From positions 1 through 43,758 of the forward strand of contig JAJDVJ010000046.1 of the NCBI GenBank assembly GCA_022826205.1: 43,758 bases of DNA, given 5' to 3'. This stretch comes from Silicimonas sp. (GTDB taxonomy: Bacteria > Pseudomonadota > Alphaproteobacteria > Rhodobacterales > Rhodobacteraceae). The notes under the pieces are model-generated. The model was not told the origin of the DNA. It made no database searches and saw only the letters and a list, made by a program, of their open reading frames with translations. This document shows, piece by piece, positions 32,383 to 41,398 of this stretch; positions within the stretch are counted from its first letter, which is position 1; the number at the start of each line of letters is the position of its first letter. The translations under genes and the position numbers were made by a program.

Positions 32383-33411
32383 TCAGTTCGCACCGTTGGC
32401 GCTGCCGTCGTCGGGCGTGACCGTTGCGGGCGTAAGAGCATCGAAGATGCCCGTGAACCTTCCGTGCGAGCCGTCGGCCTCGGCGAAGTGAACATCGGTC
32501 GAGCCAACCACGCGGCGGGGATTGCCTTCGACATCCGGCATGTTCGAGAACTGGCCGCGCCACGTCCCGACGGCATCCGTGACCGTGCGTTCGGGATGCA
32601 TTACCGTGATCGCGTTGTCCTCAAAGGCGCCGTTGGCCCCAAGGGACGCGGAAAAGTGGATGTCGTAGTCAGCCGGCAATGCCGCCGGATCTGGATTCCG
32701 CCAGGTCACGACCGGATAGAGGTGCTGACCGGGCGCGGTCTCGATCGGCTCGATGCACCCCAGGCAACCGATGATGCGGTTGCTGTCAAAGTCGGCGGTC
32801 AACGCGAGAAGCCCCTGGAACTCGGTGAGATCGGAAGATCCGGCCAGATCGTCCCAGTCGCGGCCATAGGTATATGTGTACACCCCGCCGGCACCGCCGA
32901 CGTAGGTGGCGGTGCTCGTCATTGGCAGGTCGGGCGGCCTTGCAGCGTCGAGTTCCGGGCCGTCGATGAAGACGCCGCGTGTGGCGGATTCGAAATTCCG
33001 AAAGCCGCGTGCCCCAGGCGGGTAGAGGAGCCACCAGCCGGCCGAGAGGTAGTCGCCAGGGTCGTCATCGTTCCAGGATGCGGTCGCGTAGAGCAGGACC
33101 TTGCCGTCGTAGTGATTGTCGGAAAGCAACCATTCACGGCTGGAATGATTGGGCATCACGGGGCGGGGGAGGTATTGCGACCACGACCCGACCTGGTGAA
33201 GGGCGGTGTTCAGGGTTCGGGTGCCGCCCTCAGGATAGCGCACGTCGACACTTAGGACGTTGTCGACAAAGGTCGTCTGCGTGCGAAACTCTTGGGGCAC
33301 GGGTGCAAGCGTAGGGGCCGGGATCTCGACCGGGGGCGGTTCGGAACGGTCGGTGGAACATCCAGCTGTCACCGAAATCAGAAGAAGCGCGGTCAATGTC
33401 GAAAATCTCAT
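32383..33411 (-). CDS. Surface lipoprotein with C-terminal TbpB-like beta-barrel
   Basis: A 342-aa lipoprotein. The signal peptide is MRFSTLTALLLISVTAGCST, with Cys18 in a good lipobox (TAGC). The C-terminal ~100 residues (ADYDIHFSASLGANGAFEDN, TWRGQFSNMPDVEGNPRRVV, FAEADGSHGRFTGIFDAL) have the pattern of the small barrel of transferrin-binding protein B-like surface lipoproteins, in which a strand with G.F.A closes the domain. The first half is Trp/Tyr-rich with no known domain. The ATG at 33411 has GAGG upstream. In other bacteria such proteins need a Slam translocon to reach the surface; no Slam gene is in the window. Ligand unknown. Confidence 0.7.
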   Translation of the reverse strand: MRFSTLTALLLISVTAGCSTDRSEPPPVEIPAPTLAPVPQEFRTQTTFVDNVLSVDVRYPEGGTRTLNTALHQVGSWSQYLPRPVMPNHSSREWLLSDNHYDGKVLLYATASWNDDDPGDYLSAGWWLLYPPGARGFRNFESATRGVFIDGPELDAARPPDLPMTSTATYVGGAGGVYTYTYGRDWDDLAGSSDLTEFQGLLALTADFDSNRIIGCLGCIEPIETAPGQHLYPVVTWRNPDPAALPADYDIHFSASLGANGAFEDNAITVMHPERTVTDAVGTWRGQFSNMPDVEGNPRRVVGSTDVHFAEADGSHGRFTGIFDALTPATVTPDDGSANGAN

Positions 33412-34246
33412 GAAGGCCTCGGTAATCTGTGTGCACAAGTGATGTCAAGAAACTTGCGGCGCACTCCCGGACTGCCGCATCCGGACCCACTCGGGCTCTG
33501 CAGCCCCACCAGACGCACTGCAGTGTCGACAGGATTCACTTGCTGCGGCGCCGGCAAGATTCAGTGGCCGCACCACTGGCTGGCTACTGAATTGCCCGTT
33601 CCGGCGTCACAATTCCGCCGTTGGCCTTCCACGCTGGGCTCGGCGCCGGCTTCTGCGTCAACGCCTGGTCTTCGGGACCGTTGCCCGACCGGTTGCGAGG
33701 ACCGACCCGTCACTGGTCATGTCGAGCACCTTGTGCCCGAGGTTCCCGATGCTCCAGCGCGCCCGCACGACCTTCGGAACAAGTTCCCGAGCAACAGGAT
33801 TCTTGGAAAAATTTCGCCGATGCATGCCAACAACGGCGTTGGCAACGAAATTGTTGGGAAGGCATCGGACGCCGAAAAGTAGAGGACAAGGCTGGGTTGA
33901 AGGAGAACGATTCTTCAACCCAGAGATTGAATTCGAAGCGCAAGAGGAGCGGATACTGGACGGAACCCACGCATTGCTGGCGGCACGAGACGCAAGGCTG
34001 TGCCTGCGACGCGGGCGGCAGAGCGTTTGATGACAATTCTCCAGGTCGCGTGCCCGCGAAGCGACGGCCTCTGCGTCGTGTCAATTGCCAGCAGGGACTG
34101 GCGACGTCGGAAACGTGCCCATTGCCCGGAGAGCCGAAATCAAGATCCTGCATCCGGGACCTGAACAGGCTGCCTCCGCACAAGATCGCCACTTCCCGAA
34201 CACGTTCCCGGGCAGGGCCTTGTAGCGCCGCGCGCGCCCGCCCTGC
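33412..34246. other. Intergenic stretch, no gene supported
   Basis: About 830 bases with no recognisable protein. The open frames lack start signals and their residue composition is unlike the neighbouring genes. It probably consists of decayed mobile DNA, but no family could be named. Confidence 0.4.
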
Positions 34247-34405
34247 TCAAGAAACTGCGACGGTTCCGTGGCCACACGGCCCCGGAATGCGGATCTCCTT
34301 GTGAATTTCGCCCGCGACCGGCACCCAAGCTCCGAGCAGGATCAGCCAGCGCACTTTTTTGCGCTGGGCCTCTTTCGATTCGGCCAGCCTGATGGCGAGG
34401 TCCAT
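34247..34405 (-). CDS. Possible 52-aa protein, or tail of a decayed gene
   Basis: A short minus-strand frame starting at an ATG (34405) reads MDLAIRLAESKEAQRKKVRW then LILLGAWVPVAGEIHK. The LILLGAWV stretch after basic residues loosely recalls small mobilisation proteins of the TraD type, but the match is weak. Upstream a neighbouring frame (to 34617) holds further protein-like sequence (IALAEEARRSALFDGLMVAQ), so this may be the 3' end of a frameshifted gene. No clear ribosome-binding site was seen. Confidence 0.25.
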   Translation of the reverse strand: MDLAIRLAESKEAQRKKVRWLILLGAWVPVAGEIHKEIRIPGPCGHGTVAVS

Positions 34406-34663
34406 GTGCCCGGGATCCACGAAGTTCTTGCCAAGACGTGGATGTCACGTGCGACGCCATCACTGGCACGGCGGGGTCCCAGCCATTTACCGGTATCTCG
34501 CGCCGTCCTGACATGAACGTCGGACCTGTGCCGCCACTGCGCGACCATCAAGCCGTCGAACAGTGCGGAGCGTCGCGCTTCCTCGGCCAGCGCAATGCGC
34601 GCATTGCCGTCTGTCACCGCTCAACGGTTTCCTGAGCGTGCCAGAAGTTGCGCTGCGGAAACG

Positions 34664-35359
34664 TCAGGTCCAGGCGTTGTCGCCGATCTCGCGCTTTTCA
34701 TAAATTGTTTCGACCTTTTGACCGTTCCAGACGTAACACAGGTGCCGCTCTTGGCAGGCGTTGGAAAGAAGACGAGGCCGGAACACAGCGACGCACTCGC
34801 CCTCCGTGGAGCGAACGCTGTCATAGGCAATCCCGTTCGACCCAGCCGCCCGCAGTGTTCTCGCCAGATGCTGGCCCGCCGCGTAGTTGTCGTTATGGTA
34901 GACGGGCGGCTGGGCGGCCTTCTGGCCGCGCAAGTCATGCAGAGCACCGTCGAGGTCGACAAGGTAGACGCGCATGTCCAGTTCCATATGCGCCTGGGCC
35001 GTGGCGCTCAGGAACTGCTCGCGATGGTATCTGGTCTCGGCAATGGCCGTGCCGAGGTCGTTCGCCGCATAGATAACGCCGTAGGTGCCATCCGAAAACC
35101 GGCTGCCGTTCGGATTCAAATGAGTGAAGGCTGCCATGATGATGGTCGTCCCGGGCCCGCTGACGCGATCTTCCGGCGGAACGAGCCCAATGTCGCCAGC
35201 CTCGTCGCGAAGCCTGGGATTCGTGAGGGCGTCCAGCTCGAAGACCGCTTCGAGATCATCCGGCTCGGTCACCCGCTCGAAGAGCTGAACCGGCGGAAAC
35301 CGGCTGGGGATGATCCGCCAGCACGGCTGCCACTCGATGCGGGCGAGCGGCAGCGTCAT
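34664..35359 (-). CDS. RES-domain toxin
   Basis: A 231-aa RES-family toxin. Characterised members degrade NAD and halt growth until the antitoxin neutralises them. The Arg-x-x-x pattern is at the start (CWRIIPSRF), followed by the RES core (GVIYAANDLGTAIAETRYHR), with Arg and Glu expected in the active site, and the C-terminal NGIAYDSVRSTEGECVAVF. The ATG overlaps the antitoxin stop by four bases (ATGA), as in known RES-Xre operons. Length and motifs are complete, so the toxin is probably functional. The protein continues past the core with a Trp-containing tail (CYVWNGQKVETIYEKRE). Confidence 0.9.
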   Translation of the reverse strand: MTLPLARIEWQPCWRIIPSRFPPVQLFERVTEPDDLEAVFELDALTNPRLRDEAGDIGLVPPEDRVSGPGTTIIMAAFTHLNPNGSRFSDGTYGVIYAANDLGTAIAETRYHREQFLSATAQAHMELDMRVYLVDLDGALHDLRGQKAAQPPVYHNDNYAAGQHLARTLRAAGSNGIAYDSVRSTEGECVAVFRPRLLSNACQERHLCYVWNGQKVETIYEKREIGDNAWT

Positions 35360-35772
35360 GCCCAGCCACCCCGTTGCGCGTCGAGGTATTGTCGTACGAC
35401 GAAAAGGTCTGCCACCTGACCGGACAGCATCCGGTCAAGTGCCGACCTACCGCCGAACGGTGGCGCCGCGTTCGGGCGCTTCACCCAATCGTCGGCCGCC
35501 CTTTCGTCCGGGAGCAGGATTTGCAGGGCCTTGTAGACGCCCAGGATGTAGGAGATGCGCTCCAGCGTATCCTTGGGCAGAACAGTGTTCGGTTCCTTCT
35601 TCCACTTGAAGAAGGTTGATCGAGCGGTCAGCCCGAGCAGGGTCATCTGCTCGTCTACCGAGAGGCTCCAGAGTTCCGCGATCCGAAAGAACGTGCGCAA
35701 TGCCGGGCCAGAAAGACCCCGCCGGTCAAACGCCGTCGCTGGCTGTGACTGAGCGGCCACTTTGAGATCCAA
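35356..35772 (-). CDS. Xre/MbcA/ParS-type antitoxin of the RES module
   Basis: A 138-aa antitoxin of the type paired with RES toxins. It has an N-terminal helix-turn-helix (LWSLSVDEQMTLLGLTARST, FFKWKK) and a C-terminal toxin-binding domain of the MbcA/ParS (DUF2384) class (PKDTLERISYILGVYKALQI, AADDWVKRPN, PPFGGRSALDRMLSG). No ATG is available at the 5' end; the start is TTG at 35772 or the GTG four codons later, and an in-frame stop lies upstream. It overlaps the toxin gene by four bases. A dyad at 35796-35809 just upstream is a likely autorepression operator. Confidence 0.88.
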   Translation of the reverse strand: MDLKVAAQSQPATAFDRRGLSGPALRTFFRIAELWSLSVDEQMTLLGLTARSTFFKWKKEPNTVLPKDTLERISYILGVYKALQILLPDERAADDWVKRPNAAPPFGGRSALDRMLSGQVADLFVVRQYLDAQRGGWA

Positions 35773-35795
35773 AAATGTTGTTGCTTTTATTTTTG

Positions 35796-35809
35796 GTCCA
35801 TAAATGGAC
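35796..35809. promoter_or_regulatory. Operator-like dyad before the RES-Xre operon
   Basis: GTCCATAAATGGAC is a dyad with perfect 6-bp arms and a 2-base centre, 24 bases upstream of the antitoxin start. The surroundings are AT-rich, as expected for a promoter. TA antitoxins with an HTH usually bind such repeats over their own promoter. Confidence 0.55.
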
Positions 35810-36049
35810 TACACAAGTCCGGAATGAACGAGCTGAAGAGGAGTTCGTCGCGAGGGCGAAGACAGCGGATCAGCGGTCGTTCGGCATGCGCGTTACACGG
35901 CGAATGACATCCTGATGCGCGTGACGGCGAGCGATTCCGCCCGGCTTTCCGCGAGGATGTGCCTGACGATCATGCCAAGCAGATGGTCCGGCACATTGTC
36001 CGGCGTGTAACGGAAAGTCGTGGATGTCGGATCGGAATCGGCATCTCTC

Positions 36050-36275
36050 TGGCCGGCGGAAAAGATATCGATCCAGCCATGCCGGACAGGGTTCAAGCCG
36101 TCATGGATCGGCACAATCCAGATGCCCCTATGACATGGCTCTAAATCTCGCTGCCGCACTCGACCTTGCCCGACCTCAACGATCGCCATGTACTCGCTGC
36201 CGCAATTCATGGGCAAGCGGACGTAGTCGTGACGGCCAATCTGCGGGACTTTCTGTCCGTCCGCATGATCCCAGA
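36050..36275 (+). pseudogene. PIN-toxin remnant
   Basis: Plus-strand pieces match the PIN toxin at 6356-6924: KDIDPAMPDRVQAVMDRHNP, then a stop and frame change, then LPDLNDRHVLAAAIHGQADV and VVTANLRDF. The N-terminal catalytic half and the antitoxin are missing. It is the third trace of this PIN family in the window. It shows the same kind of break, a frame change between the two halves, as the copy at 6.7 kb. Confidence 0.7.
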
Positions 36276-36505
36276 CACGTGCGAGGCACGGCGTGCCGCC
36301 ACCATTGTCGCAAACCTGTGGCGCGACAATCTGGATGCAACTTCAAGGCCGTGCCTACAGCCATCCCGGTTCACCGAGCAGCGTCGCGCAATTCGTGGCG
36401 ATACGAGAGCGATTGTCTGCCGACGCTCGAATGACTTGGCTTGGCCACAACAGCGCGTGAGTTGCGCAAAGCCTCAGGCCATTCTGTTGCACTCTGCAAT
36501 CCTGG

Positions 36506-37855
36506 TCACCCTCGGGACCCACAGCCGTACCCAGAGTTCTCCTTTCGTCGAAGACGCCCGGCGACCCGCAAGGCATTTTCCTCAACCAGTCCCGCCGCCT
36601 CCTCGACATAGCCGCCGCTGCTTCCCGGCAAGGCCTTGATGGCCTCGGTCACAGCGACACGGTGAGCCACGAACCTGTCCACCAGATCCTGAACGCGCTT
36701 GCGAACGTCAGCAGGCCGGTAACCCACAGTCCCGGCAATGACGTCCCAATGGCGTGCATCCACGTTGGCGGGCTTGCGCTTCTTTCCAGCGATATTCTGC
36801 GCGAAGTATTGGACGACGTGCGGCCACGGCAGGACCGTCGAGACATCGTATAGGGGCGCAAGGCGCGGCCACGCGCCCACAGGCAGCAGCACGGAATAGT
36901 TCTTTGCATGCGCATCAGTATTCGCTGCGAGAATGTTGAAGATAAGCTGATCAAGCAGGGTAAGCGCATCGGTCGGCGGCAAATGACGCCCCGTTGCGAG
37001 CAAGGTTGCGAGATCCGGTCCTCGCAAAGTGCCGCGTTCGTACTTCCTGCCCGGCGGGACGCCATTGGCTTGGGCGAAGTCTTCCTGATGCACCCGTTGC
37101 AGCGCGCCGGTCCGGCTGATGCGACGATCGTGACGCAGGACACAGATCGAATTGCGGCTGCCGGCGGGGAGAACAGTCGCCTCGGCCGAAGCAATGCCGA
37201 CCGCCTTCGCCAGGCGAAGGCAATAAGTCTCGTTCTCGACAATGCCGGGAAGGATCGGATTGTCCGGCTTCAAGATAATCGTCGACGGCGCACCATGGCG
37301 CGGGATCGCAAGAATGTCGCCGTCATCCGGCAACCGGAGGACCGGCATGCCATTCGCATCGAGAACCGCTAGGGCTGACTTCCTTTGTCCTCCGGCAAGG
37401 GACAGTCGGACACCTTCCTCGCCAACAAGCAAGGGCCGCCGCGTGAGATCCTCGAAATGGCGCTCAAGGGCGATCTCTGGATCTGCGACTCCATAGGATT
37501 CGGTTAGCGGCGTGTACGCCCACGCCGAGCGATCGGACCGAACGCCGAAGGAGAGCGCTCCGGCCGTGTCCCCGCCAACCTCGTTGAGTACGGCTAGCGT
37601 GTCGGCGCGGTCGAGCCCCAGGGAGTTCGTGAGAATGTAGAGCTGTTCCTCCTCTGGGAGGAGGTTGGCGAGCCACGGCGAGACAATTTCGGACCGATGC
37701 ACCCCGTTCTCGAGTGGAATGGTCAGCGACAGCGGGAACGCGCCCTCCGTCGCAAGCCAATTTTCGGTATAGGCAAAGCCGAGAGCACCGTCATCGCCGA
37801 CGATCACGTCGCCAACGTGCAGGGCGTCGAACCAGACAGGGGCCGCCGGGATCAC
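36506..37855 (-). CDS. hipA: HipA-family serine/threonine kinase toxin
   Basis: A 449-aa HipA-type kinase, a persistence-associated toxin that phosphorylates targets such as glutamyl-tRNA synthetase in E. coli. The couple-HipA N-domain covers ~10-105. Gly-rich and autophosphorylation region: LSLAGGQRKSAL (151-162), then STIILKP with the ATP-contacting Lys196. The catalytic motif is NTDAHAKNYS (312-321) and the metal-binding motif PLYDVST contains Asp337. All key residues are present, so it should be active. The start is GTG, overlapping the hipB stop by four bases (GTGA). Length agrees with the family. Confidence 0.93.
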   Translation of the reverse strand: MIPAAPVWFDALHVGDVIVGDDGALGFAYTENWLATEGAFPLSLTIPLENGVHRSEIVSPWLANLLPEEEQLYILTNSLGLDRADTLAVLNEVGGDTAGALSFGVRSDRSAWAYTPLTESYGVADPEIALERHFEDLTRRPLLVGEEGVRLSLAGGQRKSALAVLDANGMPVLRLPDDGDILAIPRHGAPSTIILKPDNPILPGIVENETYCLRLAKAVGIASAEATVLPAGSRNSICVLRHDRRISRTGALQRVHQEDFAQANGVPPGRKYERGTLRGPDLATLLATGRHLPPTDALTLLDQLIFNILAANTDAHAKNYSVLLPVGAWPRLAPLYDVSTVLPWPHVVQYFAQNIAGKKRKPANVDARHWDVIAGTVGYRPADVRKRVQDLVDRFVAHRVAVTEAIKALPGSSGGYVEEAAGLVEENALRVAGRLRRKENSGYGCGSRG

Positions 37856-38199
37856 GTGTAGTCCCCAAGGTCATAGCCGTCTCGAACTCCCACATTGCGC
37901 CCAGTACTCCTTTCTTCAAGGTCGGCGAGCAGGTCACCTGAAGCAACGCGCAGAGCGACAGCGATCCGGCAAAGGCTGGTGACGCGCAAGTCTCGCTTTC
38001 CGGTTTCAATGAGAGACAGGGCTGATGCGCTGATGCCGCAAAGGCGCGCGAGTTCATGCAGATTCAGTCCGCGTGCCTCGCGCAGCTCACGAATTCTGCC
38101 GCCAACTTTGGCAAGTTTCTTATGTCGCTCATCCTTGATCAATTCGTCTGCCTGTTTATTGAATTCAGTAAAATTAAGAGACTCAAAGCCGATTAGCAA
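37852..38199 (-). CDS. hipB: HipB-type Xre antitoxin
   Basis: A 115-aa helix-turn-helix protein: GGRIRELREARGLNLHELAR, LCGISASALSLIETGKRDLR, VTSLCRIAVALRVASGDLLA. It overlaps hipA by four bases, upstream on the same strand, as in hipBA operons. It should bind DNA and hold HipA inactive. The only start near the 5' end is TTG at 38199, in an AT-rich stretch with no strong ribosome-binding site; a later start is possible. The N-terminal extension of about 30 residues before the HTH is longer than in E. coli HipB. Confidence 0.88.
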   Translation of the reverse strand: MLIGFESLNFTEFNKQADELIKDERHKKLAKVGGRIRELREARGLNLHELARLCGISASALSLIETGKRDLRVTSLCRIAVALRVASGDLLADLEERSTGRNVGVRDGYDLGDYT

Positions 38200-39539
38200 A
38201 TGAATTTATCGAAATCGGAAAAATGACCCTCTGTGGGGATCCTGTTGGAGGCATTTTGTGCAGTCTGGCGAGGCGCACCCTGCTGCAGGCGCCGGAAGTG
38301 TTTGCTCTCCGACTGCCTGGGCTTGTTGCGGAGGCTTCGGTAGCCATTGTCTCCACCGTCGGCCCCTGTCCTGGTGGTCCCGCGACACTCCGTCCGGTTT
38401 CAAGGAGAAAGACCATGACGAAGACCTCTCGAAGAAGAAATCGCCATTGCGCGCCGGAATGATCGGGGACATGCGCATCGGCAGCTAGGCGCCGCCGTTG
38501 CGGCAGCATTGCCTGCGCACCATAGCCACCCTGGCCCGTGTTGATGCTGCAGGATAGCCGCCCGCGCCACAAGTGTCTTGTCACAGTGACATTGACGGTT
38601 TGATGCTGTTCGTTTCAGTGTCGGCAGACTTTCCGGACTGACGAGCAGCTGGCTGCTTCGGGATTGCCCGGGGCTGCGTCCGATCAACCTCGCACGATCG
38701 AGATTGAAATCCACCTGGTGCACTGTCGGTCGGGTGAACAGGAAGTATCACCGCATGTCCGCCTCGGCGGGTGACCTGCGGTTGAGCTTCGTGTCGGGAA
38801 TAACCAAAATCTTGAGGGTCAGGTCCTGCCCCTGCATTTAGAGTGCTCGATTGTTCGGGATCCTCGGGAGACGACAGCTCACTGGCTTCGGGCGTTTCGA
38901 CATGAGTCTCTCCTGCAATCCGGTCTGGACAGTAGAGCGCCGACGTGTTTGCCGGAATTCTAGACGCTTGCTCGTTGACCCACAGGATATTGGTGGTTCC
39001 GAAATGGTGAGGCACCTGCCGGCTTCAGATCCGGACGTTCGCTGTTGGTGCGCGGTGCCACCTGACAATCTCTCCGAATGCCAGAGCGTGCTACGATGGC
39101 TGTCGTCAAGTCAGCTGGCGAATCCGTCACGGAAACGGATCGACGGAAGCCTCTCAGCTCGGGCGGGTTCAATTCTCGTTCCGGTTCGGCATGCGGCCAT
39201 CTTCCGTCCGCAATCGGCGCGACAGGCGCAGCAGGCTGGTGATTCCCGAGCGCTGCGCCGACGTCTTGCGCGAGCATCGGGTTGACCTCGGCCGCGACAT
39301 CGACGGGCAGTTCCCCGAAGACGCGGATCTGCCCGGGGAACACTGGATTGGCTGTGCCAGAATTCGGCTTTCGCCGTTTCGGGAAGGATTGTCGTTCCTG
39401 GAGATTGGCGGGCGCGGGACACCCCATCGATGGATTTCCCGCGCCCGAAATCGTCAACATCTCCTGTTGACCATTCAGGAGAAGTCCTTTTTTACATGGC
39501 AGTCTTGAAGATGAATCGTAAACTCGTTGGGAGCAGGAC
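38200..39539. other. Long stretch without an intact gene; integrase scrap inside
   Basis: No complete gene in 1.3 kb. Around 38415-38488 the plus strand shows the start of a tyrosine-integrase-like protein in two frames. An AAGGAGAAAGACC ribosome-binding site precedes MTKTS, and in the next frame follows KKKSPLRAGMIGDMRI, as in integrases that begin with SPLRQRMIEDMR. The match ends after about 25 residues at a stop. The remainder to 39539 holds only GC-bias frames. Confidence 0.4.
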
Positions 39540-40860
39540 ATGACTGCGAGGGAAATGGTGCTCGCCTTTCTGGCGGACAGCGGGCCTGCCAGGGGGAAAG
39601 ACATTCGCCAGGCCGTTCACCCAGAGATGACCCGGCAGGGAATCTGGAAGATCCTGAAGGCCCTGCAGGACTGTCGACGGCTTCGTGACGGCGACGGGCG
39701 CCGGGCCCTCCTCGCGCTGGCTCCTGCAGGGTCCCTCCGCGGTGCGCCGGCACCTGGAGACGCCCTGGGAACGTCGCAGTCCGGCCGAATACGACATCTC
39801 GTTCCTCGACTCCTACGTCCCCAACAGGACCTTCTACATCGACACCGAAGACAGGAGGGCGTTGAAAGAGGCGGGGACGCCGCCCCCGGGACGCCCCGGG
39901 ACGGCTGACCGGCGCGTCCTCGAGCGGTTCACGACGGACCTGTCCTGGGCCTCCTCGCGCCTCGAAGGCAACACCTACTCGCTTCTCGAGACGGAACGCC
40001 TCCTTCGGTTCGGCGAGGAGGCGGAAGGCCGCACGCAGGAGGAGGCCGCCATGATCCTGAACCACAAGCGCGCGATCGGCTACATCCGTCCGGATCCGGA
40101 GACTCCGGCCATCTCGGCGATGACTCTCCGGAGCATCCATGCCCTGGTTTGCGCCAACCTGCTCCCGAACCCCATGTGGGAGGGCGCGCTGCGCACCCAC
40201 GAGGTCTGGATCGGCGGGTCCGCCTACGCACCGCTGAACGACCCGCACGTCGTCGCCCAGGCCTTCGAGACGCTCGCGGAGAAGGCGGGGCAGATCGCCG
40301 ACCCCTTCGAGCAGGCCTTCTTCCTGACCGTCCATGTGCCCCTTCTCCAGGCGTTCGAGGACTGCAACAAGCGGACGTCGAGGGTGGCCGCCAACATTCC
40401 CTTGCTTGCGGCGGGCCTCTCGCCGCTCTCGTTCCTCGCGACGAAGCATCGTGACTACGTGGACGGCCTCCTGGGGGTCTACGAGATGAACGACGTCTCG
40501 CTTGCGCTGGATGTCTTCGTCGAATCATACATGGCGACCGCCAGCCGTTACTGGTTTCCGATCGTCCAGCAAGGCGCGGTCTCGTCCGCGGCCATCGGCA
40601 ACAGGGCCTTCATCGAATCGTCCGTCCGGGTCCTCGTGCAGGAGCATGGCGGCTTTGACAGGGCTGCGGCAGACGAGATGTGCGCTCGCCAGTGCCTTGA
40701 AGGCCATCCGGAGATCGTCGACGCGATCGAGGATGCCATCGAAGGCCTCAACGCTGGCAACCTGATCCGCTACGGCTTGTCTCTGAGCGACCTCGAGAGG
40801 CTGCGCGACCAAGGCGACAAACGTCCCCCTGCAAGCGGCGGAAGTGTCGGCGGGAAATAA
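39540..40860 (+). pseudogene. Fic-family protein, frameshifted between N-terminal wHTH and Fic domain
   Basis: A Fic AMP-transferase-type protein split by a frameshift. The 5' part starts at an ATG behind GGGAGCAGG and encodes a winged-helix-like segment (MTAREMVLAFLADSGPARGK, TRQGIWKILKALQDC). Near 39690-39715 the coding frame changes by one base, and the rest is a long Fic protein. It contains the inhibitory-helix motif SSRLEGNTYS (S-x-x-x-E-G) and a variant Fic motif HVPLLQAFEDCNKRTSR. The Fic part alone is open from 39685 to 40860 and keeps all expected positions for this NKR-type variant. It could be expressed from an internal start or be rescued if the shift is a sequence error. Confidence 0.8.
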
Positions 40861-41126
40861 GCGACGGAGTGGACGCCGCCGGAGCCGATGGCAACGCCGG
40901 TCTTCGGGACCGTCGGCTCGACCGCGTTGCGGGCAATCGAGTCCCGGTCGTCAGCCCAAGCGGAAGGTCATGCCCAAGTGTCCTTTGCGCAATCGTGCCT
41001 GCAGAGGACACGCAGAACCGGACAGTTCGCATGTACCTGAACCGGACACTTCCAAATGTTATGGACACGCATTCAGCACTTACGCAGATCTCCGTGGGAC
41101 TTCGCGTTCCTTTATGCCGACGAACC
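40861..41126. other. Intergenic between the first Fic gene and the ScpB-like scrap
   Basis: No gene supported. Frames are open on the plus strand but carry no motif. Together with the following 270 bases it separates the two Fic genes. Confidence 0.35.
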
Positions 41127-41249
41127 CGACGTGGGGCGCCATACACCTACGTGACGACGGACAAGTTTCTGGTCGCGTTCGATTTGGAGACCCTGCAGGT
41201 CCTGCCGGATCGGGAACAGCTTGAGGATGCAGGGTTGGGGGCTGCCTAG
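41127..41249 (+). pseudogene. Scrap resembling the C-terminus of ScpB
   Basis: The plus strand reads GAPYTYVTTDKFLVAFDLET then LQVLPDREQLEDAGL, which is like the C-terminal end of segregation and condensation protein B (normally YGTT, FL..FGL.SL.DLP). Only this tail is recognisable and nothing like the two winged-helix domains precedes it. It may be chance, or debris left by a rearrangement. Confidence 0.35.
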
Positions 41250-41351
41250 GCTTGTGCAATCGCAACAAGTAGGGACGTTTGGTGAGAGGCCTAACCGACA
41301 AACAGTGATGTGCTTGACCCAGCCGTTGAGCGATAGGGTTGACTTTTATAG

Positions 41352-41398
41352 CTCAATAATTGCTATTGAGTGAGTTATAGAAAGGAGCTCCATAACTC
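41352..41398 (+). promoter_or_regulatory. Twin inverted repeats over the Fic promoter and ribosome-binding site
   Basis: CTCAATA (41352-41358) and TATTGAG (41364-41370) form a 7-bp dyad with a 5-base centre in an AT-rich promoter-like region. GAGTTAT (41372-41378) and ATAACTC (41392-41398) form a second 7-bp dyad. Its 13-base loop holds the Shine-Dalgarno AAAGGAG, and it ends exactly at the ATG. The first suits an operator, the second an RNA hairpin affecting translation. Confidence 0.55.

Noticed and set aside
40861-40885. Similarity of this sequence to the first 25 bases of the window (GGAGTGGACGCC shared)
   Set aside because: The match is short and may be chance; there is no supporting transposase sequence beside the second occurrence.
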